64,000 nt of DNA, from NCBI GenBank assembly GCA_001683735.1, contig LUGG01000010.1, positions 310,001 to 374,000 on the forward strand, read 5' to 3'. Below are positions 1-11,156 of the stretch, piece by piece. A program made the translations under genes and the position numbers. Below the pieces are notes generated by a model that was given only the letters and a program-made list of their open reading frames with translations, ran no database searches and was not told the DNA's origin. This stretch comes from Grifola frondosa (taxonomy: Eukaryota; Basidiomycota; Agaricomycetes; Polyporales; Grifolaceae). Positions within the stretch are counted from its first letter, which is position 1, and each line of letters opens with the position of its first letter.

Positions 1-314
1 GAGCAATTCGTGACTCGCCAGCAGTGTTATAGAGTCTTCAAAGAAATCGGATGCTTTCCAGTACCTCTCCACGAAGGTACCCATCCTAGTTGATATCTCG
101 GGCATAACATATAGCCATGCGACTCAAGAAATTGCTGATGATTCCTCCACAATATCTCCGATGGATGAAGCATACCCCAAATCTCTTCAATATCATCTGG
201 CCCTTCCTGAAGAAAAGGTAATCTGGGGTGTGAGGAGTGGAAGGACATGCTAGGAGCTCGAGAATCCGCTGATGTTGCCAAAGTTGAAAGAGGACTCGGA
301 ATATAAACAGCCAT
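1..314 (-). pseudogene. Kinase-like family protein, N-terminal fragment (partial, decayed)
   Basis: The reading frame starting at 314 carries a block with WRNHQQFLESHGYMLCPRY followed by PSW, which closely matches the N-terminus of the two kinase-like genes at 36158 and 40891 in this window. After the PSWRGTGK segment the frame is lost. An EDSITL block, which matches EDSIVLW in the paralogues, continues in another frame and runs off the left edge. This is therefore the 5' end of a third family member, shifted by an indel and cut by the window boundary. The family resembles Agaricomycete protein-kinase-like proteins, but the kinase part itself is outside the window. Confidence 0.5.
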
Positions 315-481
315 GTTTCAGGGTTGGGGTGCCAGTTGGACCTCTATGGACCTACAATCTTACTTGATTTGGGCAAGAAGCATCAAAGTCACCGATCAAC
401 ACTCTCACAATGTCAAGACTTATCGGAGAACAATGCTTGATGGTGTATCCTGTCATCTACATACATCTGGTTTAAGTCCAC

Positions 482-1290
482 ATGGAAACACCCTTGTCTC
501 CGGAAGACTTTCTGATAATGACCGACCTGAACACTGGCAGCTTGACTGAATTGCCCATTGAATTCAAACAAAAAACTGTGCGGGTACGCTGCAGAATTAT
601 GTCGTAAGTGGGTTTATGGAGAATCCCACAAAAATTTCAGACAATCACTCGTGTATAAAGGGACCAAGCTTGTGAGTGTGCTAACTGCACCCATCCGACC
701 TTCACATTCATCATCGCCCCACATCGTTAATATCATTACACCTTCTCTCATCCTCTGGCAGGACTTATTAGGTACATATTTCTTTGCTCAGCCAAATACA
801 CAGTGTTGTGACAGGAACAGAATGACCACTCTCTTGATTATATTTCCGGCATCTCTGGCATCTTAGGCGTTAGTGTTGTGGCTATGACGACTTATGTCAA
901 GAACAACTCTGCCAGAGAGTTGATCGGAATGGCACAAGAAGTCGTTAAGAGAACAGAAAATCTCCTCCTTGAAATGGAGCCTGAAGAGTATTTGAAGATT
1001 CAAGCTACACATCCGGATTTCTTTCCAGAGTTGGATTCACAACTTCATCTGTAAGCTTATTCCATTGCATCCACCCCATCCAAATATAACACTGCATAAT
1101 TACAGCACCAAATGTGAATTGCGTTTATTGGAGGAGCAAGCCGAAGATGCCTCCCTTTGGGCTTAGTATGGCATATGGATGTTTAATGATCTGAAGAAGG
1201 ATATCCAAGATCTGCACGACAAAGCTTACAACATTTACAAAGATGTGCTAGTGAGTTCAAATGCTGGGGAAAGTATGCACAGACGATGCT
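482..1290 (+). pseudogene. Unknown intron-containing gene remnant
   Basis: An ATG at 482 opens a plausible short exon. Probable small exons follow up to a longer coding stretch at 836-1050 (VKNNSARELIGMAQEVVKRT, then an acidic, Leu-rich stretch). A GT-AG intron lies near 1050-1106, followed by an exon ending around 1280. The product would be a mostly helical protein of unknown function; I do not recognise the family. The last exon has an in-frame TAG near 1165 in an otherwise coherent frame, and a CAG to TAG change would explain it. The exon structure is inferred from splice-like sites only. Confidence 0.35.
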
Positions 1291-1635
1291 CATGAAAACA
1301 ACAGGGGACCACCAATACCATTCGCAGGCGCCACGACATGCCACAGCATTTAAACAATGTTCCCAATTGGCAGCCGACTATGTTTGGAACTGGGTACACG
1401 GGTTCATGCACTGTTATCTTCATACACTGTGAAGTTTGACCGATCTTTGATAGAACCAGCTTTATGTACCCCAAGGACAGAACTTGAAGGTAAGAGTTAC
1501 ATTTATGTTCATCGCCTCTCACTCATCTGGAGCATGCAGCTGGAAGTCTCCATCTTCCGCAAGGGCCTCCAAGTAGTGCCTGCACTGGCCGGTAAGGCAC
1601 CAGGATCATAATGGGAGGTTAGTTCCGGTTCACAG

Positions 1636-1644
1636 GGTTGACCA
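1636..1644. repeat. 9-bp target site duplication, left copy
   Basis: GGTTGACCA lies immediately outside the left TIR. The same 9 bases, in the same orientation, lie immediately outside the right TIR at 8203-8211. A 9-bp direct repeat exactly at both TIR ends is the footprint expected of a cut-and-paste DNA transposon of the Mutator-like size class. Confidence 0.75.
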
Positions 1645-1845
1645 CAGACTCCTGCCCATCCTTACGGCTCGAGGGAGGGGCTGAATCTGAGTGGTGGAAA
1701 TATGAGATATAATTAGAAACCATCCAGATTACATGTCAGAATTTAAACTCAGCACTCTTATTTTCCCCTACCTCTCCCCAACGGCTGGCATGAAACATTG
1801 GTAAACAACAGCCACCCGCGGGCGACTTCCCTATTGAGCAGTGAG
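1645..1845 (+). repeat. Left terminal inverted repeat
   Basis: Its reverse complement is found at 8202-8091 and 7543-7469; the right copy is split by the MITE at 7544-8090. Matching blocks are 1645-1675 (outer end) and about 1740-1845 (inner end, containing ACGGCTGGCATGAAACATTG). The TIR ends just upstream of the helicase start, so it probably supplies the promoter or leader of that gene. Confidence 0.75.
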
Positions 1846-1937
1846 TGGGAGCCAAGAAATATAGTAGCTGTCACATCGATTGTACCCAAATTGTAGTTGG
1901 GGTAATAAAATTTCATGTGTCGTATATCCCACTCACT

Positions 1938-4297
1938 ATGACCACCTGCACTAGTGCTGATGTCCCTTCAGTTGATAGTATCCGCGAAAAGTCTTCTGAA
2001 CTTCTAGGCTGTCGACCGTGCCTGTGGCAAGCAAATGTAACTCAGGCACTTCTTCGACGTGACAAGGATGTTATGTGTGTTGCAGGAACAGGATCAGGGA
2101 AGATGCTGACTTTCTGGATGCTGTTGCTTTTTCGACCAAATGACATCCAGATTGTTATCACACCTTTAAACATTTTAGGTACACAGAACAAGCAACAGCT
2201 CAAGGAACTCGGAATTAGTGCAATTGCGATTTGAGCTGAGACTGCAACTGTTCAAAATTGGAAGGTACTCATGTTCGAATATTTAAGTGTTTAAGTATGA
2301 TTGATTATGTTTGTAGGACATTGAAGATGGCAAATATCATGCTGTTGTAATAAATCCGAATGAAGCGTTGAAGGAAAACAGAGGTTGCAAGAAGCTCTGG
2401 AAAAATGTCGACTTCACATCACGACTCATTAGTGTAACATGGGATGAAGGCCACTGCGTCAGTGCGTGGGGCCATTTTCGCCCAGAGTACAAGGATGCAG
2501 GTCGCCTCCGCTATATGATTCCGAAAGACGTCCCCTATTATGTTCCTTCAGCTACACTACCAGATGACATTCGCAAGGACATCATGAACACCCTCCGAAT
2601 GGACCCCGCACAAATATTACTTTTTCAGCACTCAAACGACTGCCCTAATATTCATCTTACTGTCCGTAAGATCAAGCATGCACAGTCTAGCTTTGAGGAT
2701 CTTGCCTTCTTGATACCCGAGGACTGGAAACCTGGCGACAAGCTTCCGAAATTCCTCGTCTTCTTCGATAGTATTGACGAGTCAATCAATGTCACACATG
2801 CACTATGAAAAAGGCTTCCAGTTGAATACAGGGATAAAATCAAATGGTTCAACTCTGATATGATGCCACAATTTCGCGAGCAGGCAACATCCGATTACAA
2901 GGAGGACAAGCTCTGTGAATTATATTGTACAGATTCATTCGGCATGGTAAGAGTTTTTTGAGCTAGAAAAGACTCACCGCTGATGGCATTCAATCTAGGG
3001 TGTAGATATACCAGATATCGAGATAGTTGTCCAATGGCGGGTGACCTGCGATGTAAACACCCTGTGGCAGCGCTTCAGGCATGCAGCACATCGTCCCGAT
3101 CTATTCGGGACAGCGGTGTTATTTGCGGAAGCAAAGTATTTCGATGATGAGAAGGAAAAGAAGAAAGAAAGTGCAGCTAAAGCTGCAGCAAAGAAGCAAG
3201 CAGGTACGAAAAGAAAGGCAACAGAGTGTCTCCCTGCAGAAAGGCCTGTGAAGCAAGCCATCATGGAGACTTCTGCAAGACTACATGATGGGCATGCTAA
3301 TCAGTCAACAGCCTGGCTTGTTGCTGAACAATCTCCATCTCTTAACAGCTATGGTGACAATCCACTCACCATGGATCATGACATGTTAGCATCCCCGGAC
3401 CTCTCCAATCCCACGAACGCAGGCAACCCAATTGATGCACCCATAGCAGACCCCATCCATGACCCATGTCTGGCAGTGCAAACATCCAGAGATGGACCAT
3501 CCAAGTCATCGAGCGAGTTGTCGAGTGAGAATGAGGAAGCGCTGCAAACGTCCAACTCCAAATCATGCAACTAGTATGAGAAGCTCCGAGAAGAGTACAA
3601 AGCCCAAGTAGCTGAAGATTCGAAGAGGAGTCAGACCAGCAGGAAGAAGGTTTCCGAGAGCTGCATTGGGCCGGAGATGGATAGTCTGATCAATGCATCG
3701 TTGCGGCAGGTTCAATGTTATCGGATTCCAATTATGGCATACTACGGAAGCGACAAGATTGGTATGTGTTGACCGTGCGAGAACGGGCACTCTATTTACT
3801 TACACGTCGTTGATAATAGTGTCCAAACATCACGACTGTCAACCCGACTTACCCACTGGTTGCGCTCGCTGTCGACTCACTCTCTCTGCTGTATGCTGTG
3901 AACTTTGCACACCTGCCCATTTTCCGACTTTGCTAAACCCTGTGCCACCACCCAAGATCCTATGCATCAAGCCTCTCGCATCGTCAAAGTATATAGTATG
4001 GGTCCTCCTGAACAAGAACTCTAGCTGGCATTGGACAATTACTGCAGAGCTCACGTCAAAGCCATTCTTGGGGAAGTGCACCTGAAGAATGCTGGACCAG
4101 GGTCCGTAATGTCTGACGACATTCTCGTGTGTATTGTCGACTGTGCGCACATGCAGAAGATCAAGGATCTTCAGGACCTTCACCGGGAGACAAAGTGGAA
4201 TAGGGCCTTTGAATATGGTGCTGAATGTGCTTCGTTTGATTGATCAGTGAGCGATTTTGTTGCAGATGCATTGTCCAAGGTTATTCACTCAATTTAG
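1938..4297 (+). pseudogene. RecQ-like DEAD/DEAH-box helicase, decayed
   Basis: From ATG 1938 the N-terminal helicase domain shows a Q-motif-like region, a Walker A variant (GTGSGKM, normally GTGSGKT) near 2086, and a Walker B/DEAH-type box TWDEGHC near 2440 followed by SAWGHFRPEY. The C-terminal domain has the WFNSDM and GVDIPDIEIVVQW motifs, then a Lys/Ala-rich segment and a Cys-containing tail (CCELC near 3895). Introns are visible near 2263-2316 and 2947-2998. In-frame stops at 2232-2234, 2806-2808 and 3572-3574 each fit a single C-to-T change in an Arg or Gln codon. Further downstream the frame is patchy. It is the left, inward-reading gene of the TIR element. It resembles the RecQ-like helicases that are multicopy in Agaricomycetes, rather than the housekeeping RecQ/Sgs1. 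Confidence 0.75.
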
Positions 4298-5473
4298 GTG
4301 CTTTCCGCATGCCCCTGTGGCCTCTCCCTTTGTGTCGACACCACTACAGAGACTTATACCCCAGCCGACCTCCTCTTGTGCAGCGCTTGTTACACAGACT
4401 GTCGCTGCGAGCACACTGAGCTGGGTTGCACCACGCACTTGTAGCGCTTGCGGGAACAAAGGGCATATCCGTACATATTCTTCGTTTCATGTTCAAGGCA
4501 CTAAACTCACTCTTATTCTAACAGAAGCAATCGTAGCTGCCCGAAATACATTGCATCCTTGGCGGCATCAAAAGAGAATGCGCCACCTGTGTAAACACTA
4601 TCTAGTGGTACGTACATACATTCTCTATAATGCATCTTCAATGCTCAAATCCTCTGCTGTCAGCAGCTTGTTAGTTGAATCAATATCATCCTCGAATGCA
4701 TTCCCCTTCGCTTCTGTGTCTGCCTCAACCATCGCTTCACCAATCCGCAACATATCTTTGATGATGTGCCCCATTTTGCGGCCAGCTTTGAATTTGTTCG
4801 GGCCAGCCCCTGCAAGTATAGTAAAGCATTCTTTATTGTCTGCGAGATATCCTTTTGTGCATGAGCAAAGTCAAGCCTGATAGATGAAAGTTTCTCTCGA
4901 TATTGGCATTAGTTTGCTGCAGCTAAGTCAGGCCTAAATGATATATAACTCATAGCTTGGGCAGTTTTTCAGATATCATAGTGATCTTACATTTATTTTG
5001 TAGCCTATATATAGCCGCATACTTTTGCCGAATATCAAAATGTTATACCTCATATTGATGGAGATATAGCCAAAAAGCCGATTGCAAAGTCTGACTTTTT
5101 AGTCAGCTTTTTTACCAATGTAACTGAAATTGAAACATATTAAAGATAATTATGCAAATGATGGTGTTACATTCAAATACATATACATCTTAGCTATTAA
5201 TTTCAATTAAGATCATATCATTATCTGCAAAATTCATGTCAGAATATCTAAAAAAGCTGAAACAGGTGTGACTAAGCCGTGGCAACACTAATTGACATGT
5301 GTGCTGCAGAAAAGCAAAACCAGAGGTGACTCAGTGATTATCCTATTCTTAGTGTAGTTTGGGCCTTCTCCGCCGTACATGTCCTAGTCATCGTGCGTTA
5401 GAAGATACTGACCTTTGACATTACCCTCTTACCTTCATGTACAGATTGATGAGCTTGATCACCCAGTCTACTT
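4298..5473. other. AT-rich interior of the element between the converging genes
   Basis: About 1.2 kb between the 3' ends of the two convergent decayed genes. It holds only short shadow frames and an AT-rich stretch (about 4880-5260) with no recognised gene or repeat. Confidence 0.5.
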
Positions 5474-7426
5474 TCATAACCGGAGCATGTCCAGACCTTC
5501 CCCGGCAATATAGTCCTGAGAGATGCAATTAGTGATCTCTTTGAGTGCTTCTAGCATCGGCCGTCTGTTTGCAAGATCCTCTAGCATTGTGATATTATGA
5601 TGTCGCTTTTGTGCCTCGACTCGCCAGCTATCCAAGCGAAGCGTCAAGCCGGCATGCATGATCACTTCGTGTAACTGGCGAAACTGTGGGTTGGACCCAA
5701 TCTTGCCAGTGTCCTTTGGTCGTAACTTGCCGATAATCTGCATGAGACAGCCTGGATCCTCACGAGCAGCTTTCAGTTCCAAGAAAATTCGCCAAATCGC
5801 ATCTGCGCAAGCCATTTTGACGTGAAAGAGTCCCATGACAAATACAACAAATTGGTATCATCGCCATGGGGTACTCTCAATTGCCCGACGTTTCAGGATT
5901 AACTGATCACGTTTGGATGTTCCTAGGTCTTCATGAATGATCACGACCCAGTCCGAAATATCGAGGACATCCAGAACCTGCTGCTCACCCTCTGCGGTCT
6001 CCGCAATAACCTCGGCTGGATCTCCAACCCCGCCCTGATGGAGGAGATTTGCTATGGCCTCAATGTTACTGGAAACCTTCGACTGATTGATGTCCATAGC
6101 CCGTGCAGGCAAGTACTCCAATTTCTTGACTGGTATCTGCTCGATGACCTCAGGCACTGTCAACATAGGGAGATATTGACGAAAATACTCCGGCCCATGG
6201 GTACAAAGATCATGGAGCAATTTTCATGCATTAAATTGGCCGTGACGTGTCAAACCAGATGAATGTGACGTTTCCGGATGAAGAGTGATAAGGTGATGCA
6301 TGGTTCGTATTCCGTGATATACTGAAGGCTTCCCAATAGGATTTAGTGGACTCTGCTCCCATAGTTCTTGGGAACATTTCAAGTCATCAATGGTAACACC
6401 GTGATCAAGATGGAGAAGGGCACCTGAGGTAAGATGTAGAAGGTTTTCGGTCGACTTTTCTGCTGTTGGCACCAGTGTGTTTAGCTTCACATCGAAGTTG
6501 TCGTATGCATATGCTGCAACCAAGAACTGTCCAAGCTTCTCAATAGCTTTTGCACTGTCAGATGAAAGAGAGCGGATGGCGTCATGAATGGATGTAAGCG
6601 AGATTGAGACTCCCATATGCACCAACATCTTGATGACCTTTGCTGGAGTATTACAGGAGTGTAGAAAAATTCCGATGACACTCGAGAGCATGTTGCATTG
6701 CTGGTTTGTACTTTGCATGAGAATACTGATTATGACAGTTGTTTTCTTTTCATGTTTAATTGTTACTGACTTATCAATAAATACAGAAAACTGACAACTT
6801 ACAATCAATATCAACAATTGCCGACCTTCCTTATGCTTCTTTCTTGATGTTTTCTTATCTGCTGGCTTCGCATAATCCATTGCATCTGGCAGCATTCATA
6901 CTTCATCCTGCACAGCCCAATACTCCTCTGAGTCATTGCTGTCACATGTCATGTCGACATCCTGTGCGTCATTGTTCTGATTTGTTCCAGTGGATAACAG
7001 TGATGAGATTAATGTCCAGAGATCAGGTGCAATCTCTCTCATCTGTCCGGCCATGTCTTTAATCCGAAAATCTATAATTTTCTCTGCGGAGGCTCTAAGT
7101 GCACTAAAATGTCATCCGTTCTCTCTCTTCGTCAGCTGATGCAAAGCTGTAGTATGCTGCCTATTTATCAGTGTATTGGCCCATTGTAATACCAACTCCG
7201 ATGTTGCATGATGAGACTCAAAGGCCGATAAAATGTCATTGAGATGAGGAAGAAGGTGGCTGAGAAGAGGATGTTCCTGACTTTCTAGAGGTGAGATGAG
7301 AATGTTCGATAATTGAAGTCCATGGTGCTCTAACAGAGCTTGAATCCAATCTAGTTGCGAGTGATTTAGTCGAACAGGCATCGGTAGATGATTATATTGC
7401 AACAAATATATTTGTGACAGAAACAC
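5474..7426 (-). pseudogene. DUF6589 family protein, decayed by nonsense mutations
   Basis: Read from 7426 leftward, one continuous protein frame can be followed with no frameshift and one probable intron (about 6735-6800). Characteristic family blocks are AAYAYDNFDVKLNTLVPTAE, a CSQELWEQSPLNP block, and FVVFVMGLFHVKMACADAIW, followed by KLRPKDTGKIGS. These match the Agaricomycete DUF6589 family, whose function is unknown. Stops interrupt the frame at 7112-7114 and 6224-6226 (where Trp is expected) and at 6896-6898 and 5858-5860 (where Arg is expected). All four are TGA and each needs one G-to-A or C-to-T transition. It is the right, inward-reading gene of the TIR element, and its 5' end lies against the right TIR. 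Confidence 0.7.
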
Positions 7427-7468
7427 GCCGCAAACACATGACCGAAGTAATGTATTCCTCGGTCTCGG

Positions 7469-8202
7469 TACTGCTCAATAGGGAAGTTCCCAGCAGGTGG
7501 CTGTTGTTTACCAATGTTTCATGCCAGCCGTCGGGGAGAGGTATGGTTGGGGACATCACTACATGACAACTAATTTGGGTTTGACGCGGATTCATTATGG
7601 CTCCTCCACAATTTCTTTTAGTGTTATGATAATTGGTGAAAAGTAACTCCAAAGGGCCCTCTAAAGGATGGCTGGATTACTTTTTAATTTTCTCAAAATT
7701 TATTTTTCTCGACATCAATTTGGCACATATGCTGACTAATCATAGCCTAATATAGTAATTATGTAATCAATACATGTGCGATCAGTATCCAAATTGGATT
7801 ACAGTCAGTGAAAAAAGCAAATATACTCTACAAATAAGGCTGAATACCAAGCACAGGTGTTGAGACTCTCAGAAAAGTTGAAGGTATGCGCTCCCTAAAC
7901 CGAACATGCCACCAACAATGCTGATGAACACTGGTCAATTTGGCGCTTTTATTAGGGTTAGGGTTAAAGTCTCAGAAAAATTTCTCCTTGCGGATTTGGG
8001 CTTAAGTAGGGGTGGTTTTGTATATAAAATTTTAATTTGGAGCCTTGTCAGGCAAAATTGAAGGTTGACATGAAGTGATGTCCCCAACCATAGGGGGAAA
8101 TAAGAGTGCTGGGTTTGAATTATCGCGTGAACTGTACATGAGTTCTAATAATACTTTACTCGCGCCACCCTACCTCGAGCCGTAAGGATGGGCAGGAGCC
8201 TG
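7469..8202 (-). repeat. Right terminal inverted repeat, split by a MITE
   Basis: The reverse complement of 1645-1845, in two pieces: 8091-8202 (outer) and 7469-7543 (inner). The 547-bp insertion at 7544-8090, with one TA of its target duplication, accounts for the gap exactly. Confidence 0.75.
7544..8090. mobile_element. 547-bp MITE (TA target duplication) nested in the right TIR
   Basis: The ends are a 27-bp inverted repeat with two mismatches, beginning TGGTTGGGGACATCACT. The insertion is bracketed by TA at 7542-7543 and 8091-8092. Removing it restores collinearity with the left TIR (CCCCTACCTCTCCCC), which proves it inserted later. There is no coding capacity. TA duplication and short TIRs fit a non-autonomous Tc1/mariner-type element. 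It contains a short TTAGGG double repeat at 7952-7966. Confidence 0.8.
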
Positions 8203-8211
8203 GGTTGACCA
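8203..8211. repeat. 9-bp target site duplication, right copy
   Basis: GGTTGACCA, a direct repeat of 1636-1644, directly abutting the outer end of the right TIR. Confidence 0.75.
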
Positions 8212-8694
8212 TTACTTCGCTCATAATCCCTGCTGGTCCACCAGATGGGACTGCTTCGCGCCATGTAGACGTGGCCAATCGTAACGAGTGTCAGCGTAAT
8301 ATATGCATGGGCTATAGGCAAATCGTCCTCTGCGAGAAAACGTATCAAGTGCGCTGTAGCAATATTCCGCATGATCGAACCCCGAGGTTATTTAAATTCA
8401 TACTGGCCACTGGCTACGATGCTGCCTGTGCAAGCCAGTCGGTTGGGAAAGGAAAGCCATTTGAACAAAATCATGAGGAGTTGGAGCACACAACGCATGA
8501 TTGATGCTGGGTGAGTCGTTGAATGAACCAGTGAAGACAATGCAATGCGAAATGAAAGGAAGACCCGACTTGTGCTTGTAACGAAGATATCGGAACGTCA
8601 GCGAGAGCAAAGCTCCATAGATACCCTGCGGCATTACAACAAGTATCAAACAAGTCAACAGATAGAGAGTAAGGAAATATCGTGCAAGCAATGA
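8212..8694. other. Intergenic region
   Basis: About 480 bp between the TIR element and the NOP58 stop codon. No gene, RNA or repeat was recognised; it probably contains the NOP58 3' UTR. Confidence 0.5.
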
Positions 8695-10889
8695 CTATGC
8701 TTCCGATTTTCTTCGCTTCTTCTTTGTTGAATCTCCGTTGACCTGCTCAGCTGCTGCTTTCTCCGCCTTCCTTGCCTTCTTCCTTGCCTTTCGCTCTTCC
8801 TCGGTCTCCCCAGCCTGCCGCAAACAAAATCAGCAAGATTCACTGGAAAGAAAGGAGACGACTGACCTTCTCTTCCGCGTCACCGTTCGCTTCGCTCTCC
8901 CTTCGTTTCCTCTTTTTCTCCTTCTTGCTATCCTTCTCACCATCGACCTCCATTGTGACCTCCGCAACGCCGTTCATATGCTCTTCCCCACCCTCCTTCG
9001 CCTCCTTCTCAGCCCGCTTCTTCGCTCTCCTCTCCTCCTTCGCTTTCTTCTTTTCCGCCTTCACGTCCAGCACCGCCTGCACCGCCGCCTCCATCGGCTC
9101 CCGCTGCGTGGACACCAGATCCACTGCGTCCGCTGCAATGTTGTACGTCTTCGTCTCGCCCGTCATCTGGAACCGCGCCTGCTTCTTGCCAGAGATGGCC
9201 GAGCGCATGCCTCCCGCGTCTCCCTGCTGTTCCAGGCTCCGCAGACGCGCCTCGAGCTTGGCACGGTTCTCAATGCCTATTGATGGCGCCAGCGGTTCGG
9301 ACTTGCCGTCTGCATCTGTGAGCGCGTCGACACGGATGGAGAGTGCGGCTTTTGTGGCAACCATGCGGGCCATCTTTCGAAGGGGATTTTAGCCACGTCC
9401 GGAGCATACAGCATAAATTATTTACCTTTCCTTTAAGTTTTGGTGGGCCTGGCCAATGAGAGATGCCTGAGAAATCAAATATAAGACGTCAAGTAGTTAT
9501 GATTCTGCTACGGGGACCTACATGGTATATGAGTCCGTATTTTGGAGTATCATGTTTTGTCTTCAGTGCACGGAAGAGCGCCTTTTCGGCTCCCAGGATC
9601 TGCACTGTACTGGCAGGGTGTTTAGCAAGGTTTAGCAAACTTCCTGCGTGGCTGATCAGCCGTGCCCCTACGAGTTCGCCGACTAGGGCGGTAAGGTTAG
9701 GTGCGATCGCGTTCATACGATTCCGGAGGTACTCCGCGAGCTGTGTCCGATACGCGGTGATGGCGATGACCTGATCACAGAGCGAGTTGATATGAGCAAT
9801 ATCGGAATCCGAGATTTCTGTTCCCATCGAAATTTCTGCTGCAGCTTTGAGGGTAGCCTCAAGGTCTTCAGGAAGGATTGCTGCAAAGTCAGTGGAAGAA
9901 GCATTCGTTCGGAAGCCTGGGGGAAAAGATAGATAAATTCGGGACCGAGAGTAAAGGTCTGCCATAACACACCCATAGCCTTAATGACTTTGGCATACGC
10001 GAGGTTGTCGACGATGATTTTTGCCATTTCTGGGAAGTGCCAGCCATACCACTCCTACAAATCGACCACGTCTTGATACACACTATCAAATGTAGGTGAC
10101 AAGCCTTGCCCACCTTTACTCGCATGGCGTAAATGTTAATCTCCTTGTCCAAATCGTCGAGTAATGCGATGGCCTGTACAACCATGGTGTCGACCTTGTC
10201 CGGAGAGAACTTCAACTTGAACCTTCGTGCCGATGTGAGTCCACAGTCGCTCAATGATTGAAAATAGACATACCGTGATAACGAATGACTCAAACCCAGA
10301 CTCATAGTTGCCAAATCCTTGGGGTCCAGTCCATCCAATAGAGAAGAAAGTTGGTTGCGGATACCGCGAGACAATTCTATGAGGCTCTCCTCTGCAACAA
10401 CATTGATGCCCAATTTTTTGTTGATTGAGCGAGCTACAGGCCGAGGAATCACGCATTAGCATGCTCGAAGGCGAGGGTAGAGCGACAGCTAAACGCACCA
10501 AGAGCCTTGTCAAAAACCGCCAACGACTCTTTGCCCTTGCCTTTTCCAACAATCTCATCCGAAAGGAATTTCTTCAAGCCCTTCCCGAGCTTTCCCTCCT
10601 GCAGTGCGGTAATTTCCTCCACCGCAGAGGCGGTCGAAGTGAACCGGTGAAGGGACTTCAACTTCAGGCTATCACGTCACAGTTACCGCGGAGTATTCAA
10701 GACGAGCATTGCAACATCCCATGAGAAAAAATACAGAAATACAAAAGAGTCGCAAAAGTAGATTCCTCACAGTCGATTAGCTCCCTCCGGTGTCTCGAAG
10801 TCCTCCCATATGTCGGCACTTGTCGCTTTTGCCGAGTCCGTGAGCTTGAACAGACAGAAACCAAGAGCCGTCTCGTATAGAACCAGCAT
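8695..10889 (-). CDS. NOP58: Nop58, box C/D snoRNP core protein
   Basis: Nop58 is a core protein of nucleolar box C/D snoRNPs, which guide 2'-O-methylation and processing of rRNA. The ATG at 10889 gives [20 protein letters not shown], the typical Nop58 start. The NOP5NT region is followed by the helical NOSIC/Nop domain ([13 protein letters not shown] at about 10027, and [20 protein letters not shown], the conserved snoRNA/15.5K-binding block), then KKE-rich basic and acidic repeats to the stop at 8695. About eight short GT-AG introns can be placed, including a tiny exon near 9426-9466 that links GLIYH to KMARM. The frame is intact throughout. The tail matches the Lys/Glu-rich C-terminus of fungal Nop58 and distinguishes it from Nop56. 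Confidence 0.93.
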
Positions 10890-11156
10890 TTTAGATAGCC
10901 GCAAGAAAGATCAGAAGAAGAGTGTGGCAGTAGCACTCGATAGCCAAGTCCACGGTCAGTGCAATCGTCCGGCTACAAGTTACAGAAATTTTGGGTTACA
11001 CAGACCGTGGGAGATCTGTCCAAAAATGGGTGCTTCATCGAAGCTCGATCGCGTGACCGCGTGTGACGAACGCGTACTATTTCCGTCTCTTTCGCAAGGA
11101 TGGTTGATCAAATGCACTGCAAACTTTCTCAGCCAAGCTGATTCTCATCCAGCAAC

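Larger units (their letters stand above)
1645..8202. mobile_element. TIR DNA element carrying RecQ-like helicase and DUF6589 genes
   Basis: The element is 6.56 kb including a nested MITE. Its ends form long imperfect TIRs of about 200 bp and are flanked by the 9-bp direct repeat GGTTGACCA. Both ends start CAG-A/G-CTCCTGCCC and stay nearly identical for about 30 bp. The middle of the TIR is diverged, and the inner ~95 bp are again nearly identical. Two genes run inward from the TIRs and converge: a RecQ-like helicase from the left and a DUF6589 protein from the right. Both are interrupted by stop codons. TIR length and TSD size resemble Mutator-like elements, but no MULE transposase was recognised. 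Whether DUF6589 or the helicase is the mobility protein is unknown. Confidence 0.7.

Noticed and set aside
7952..7966. TTAGGGTTAGGGTTA, telomere-like repeat
   Set aside because: Only two units, inside a MITE. A similar short phrase occurs in a peroxiredoxin intron. Not evidence of a telomere or of telomere-linked helicase placement.
8363..8390. GGGTTCGATC-like sequence on the minus strand resembling a tRNA T-arm
   Set aside because: No matching acceptor stem, D-arm or anticodon arm in the neighbouring 80 bases.
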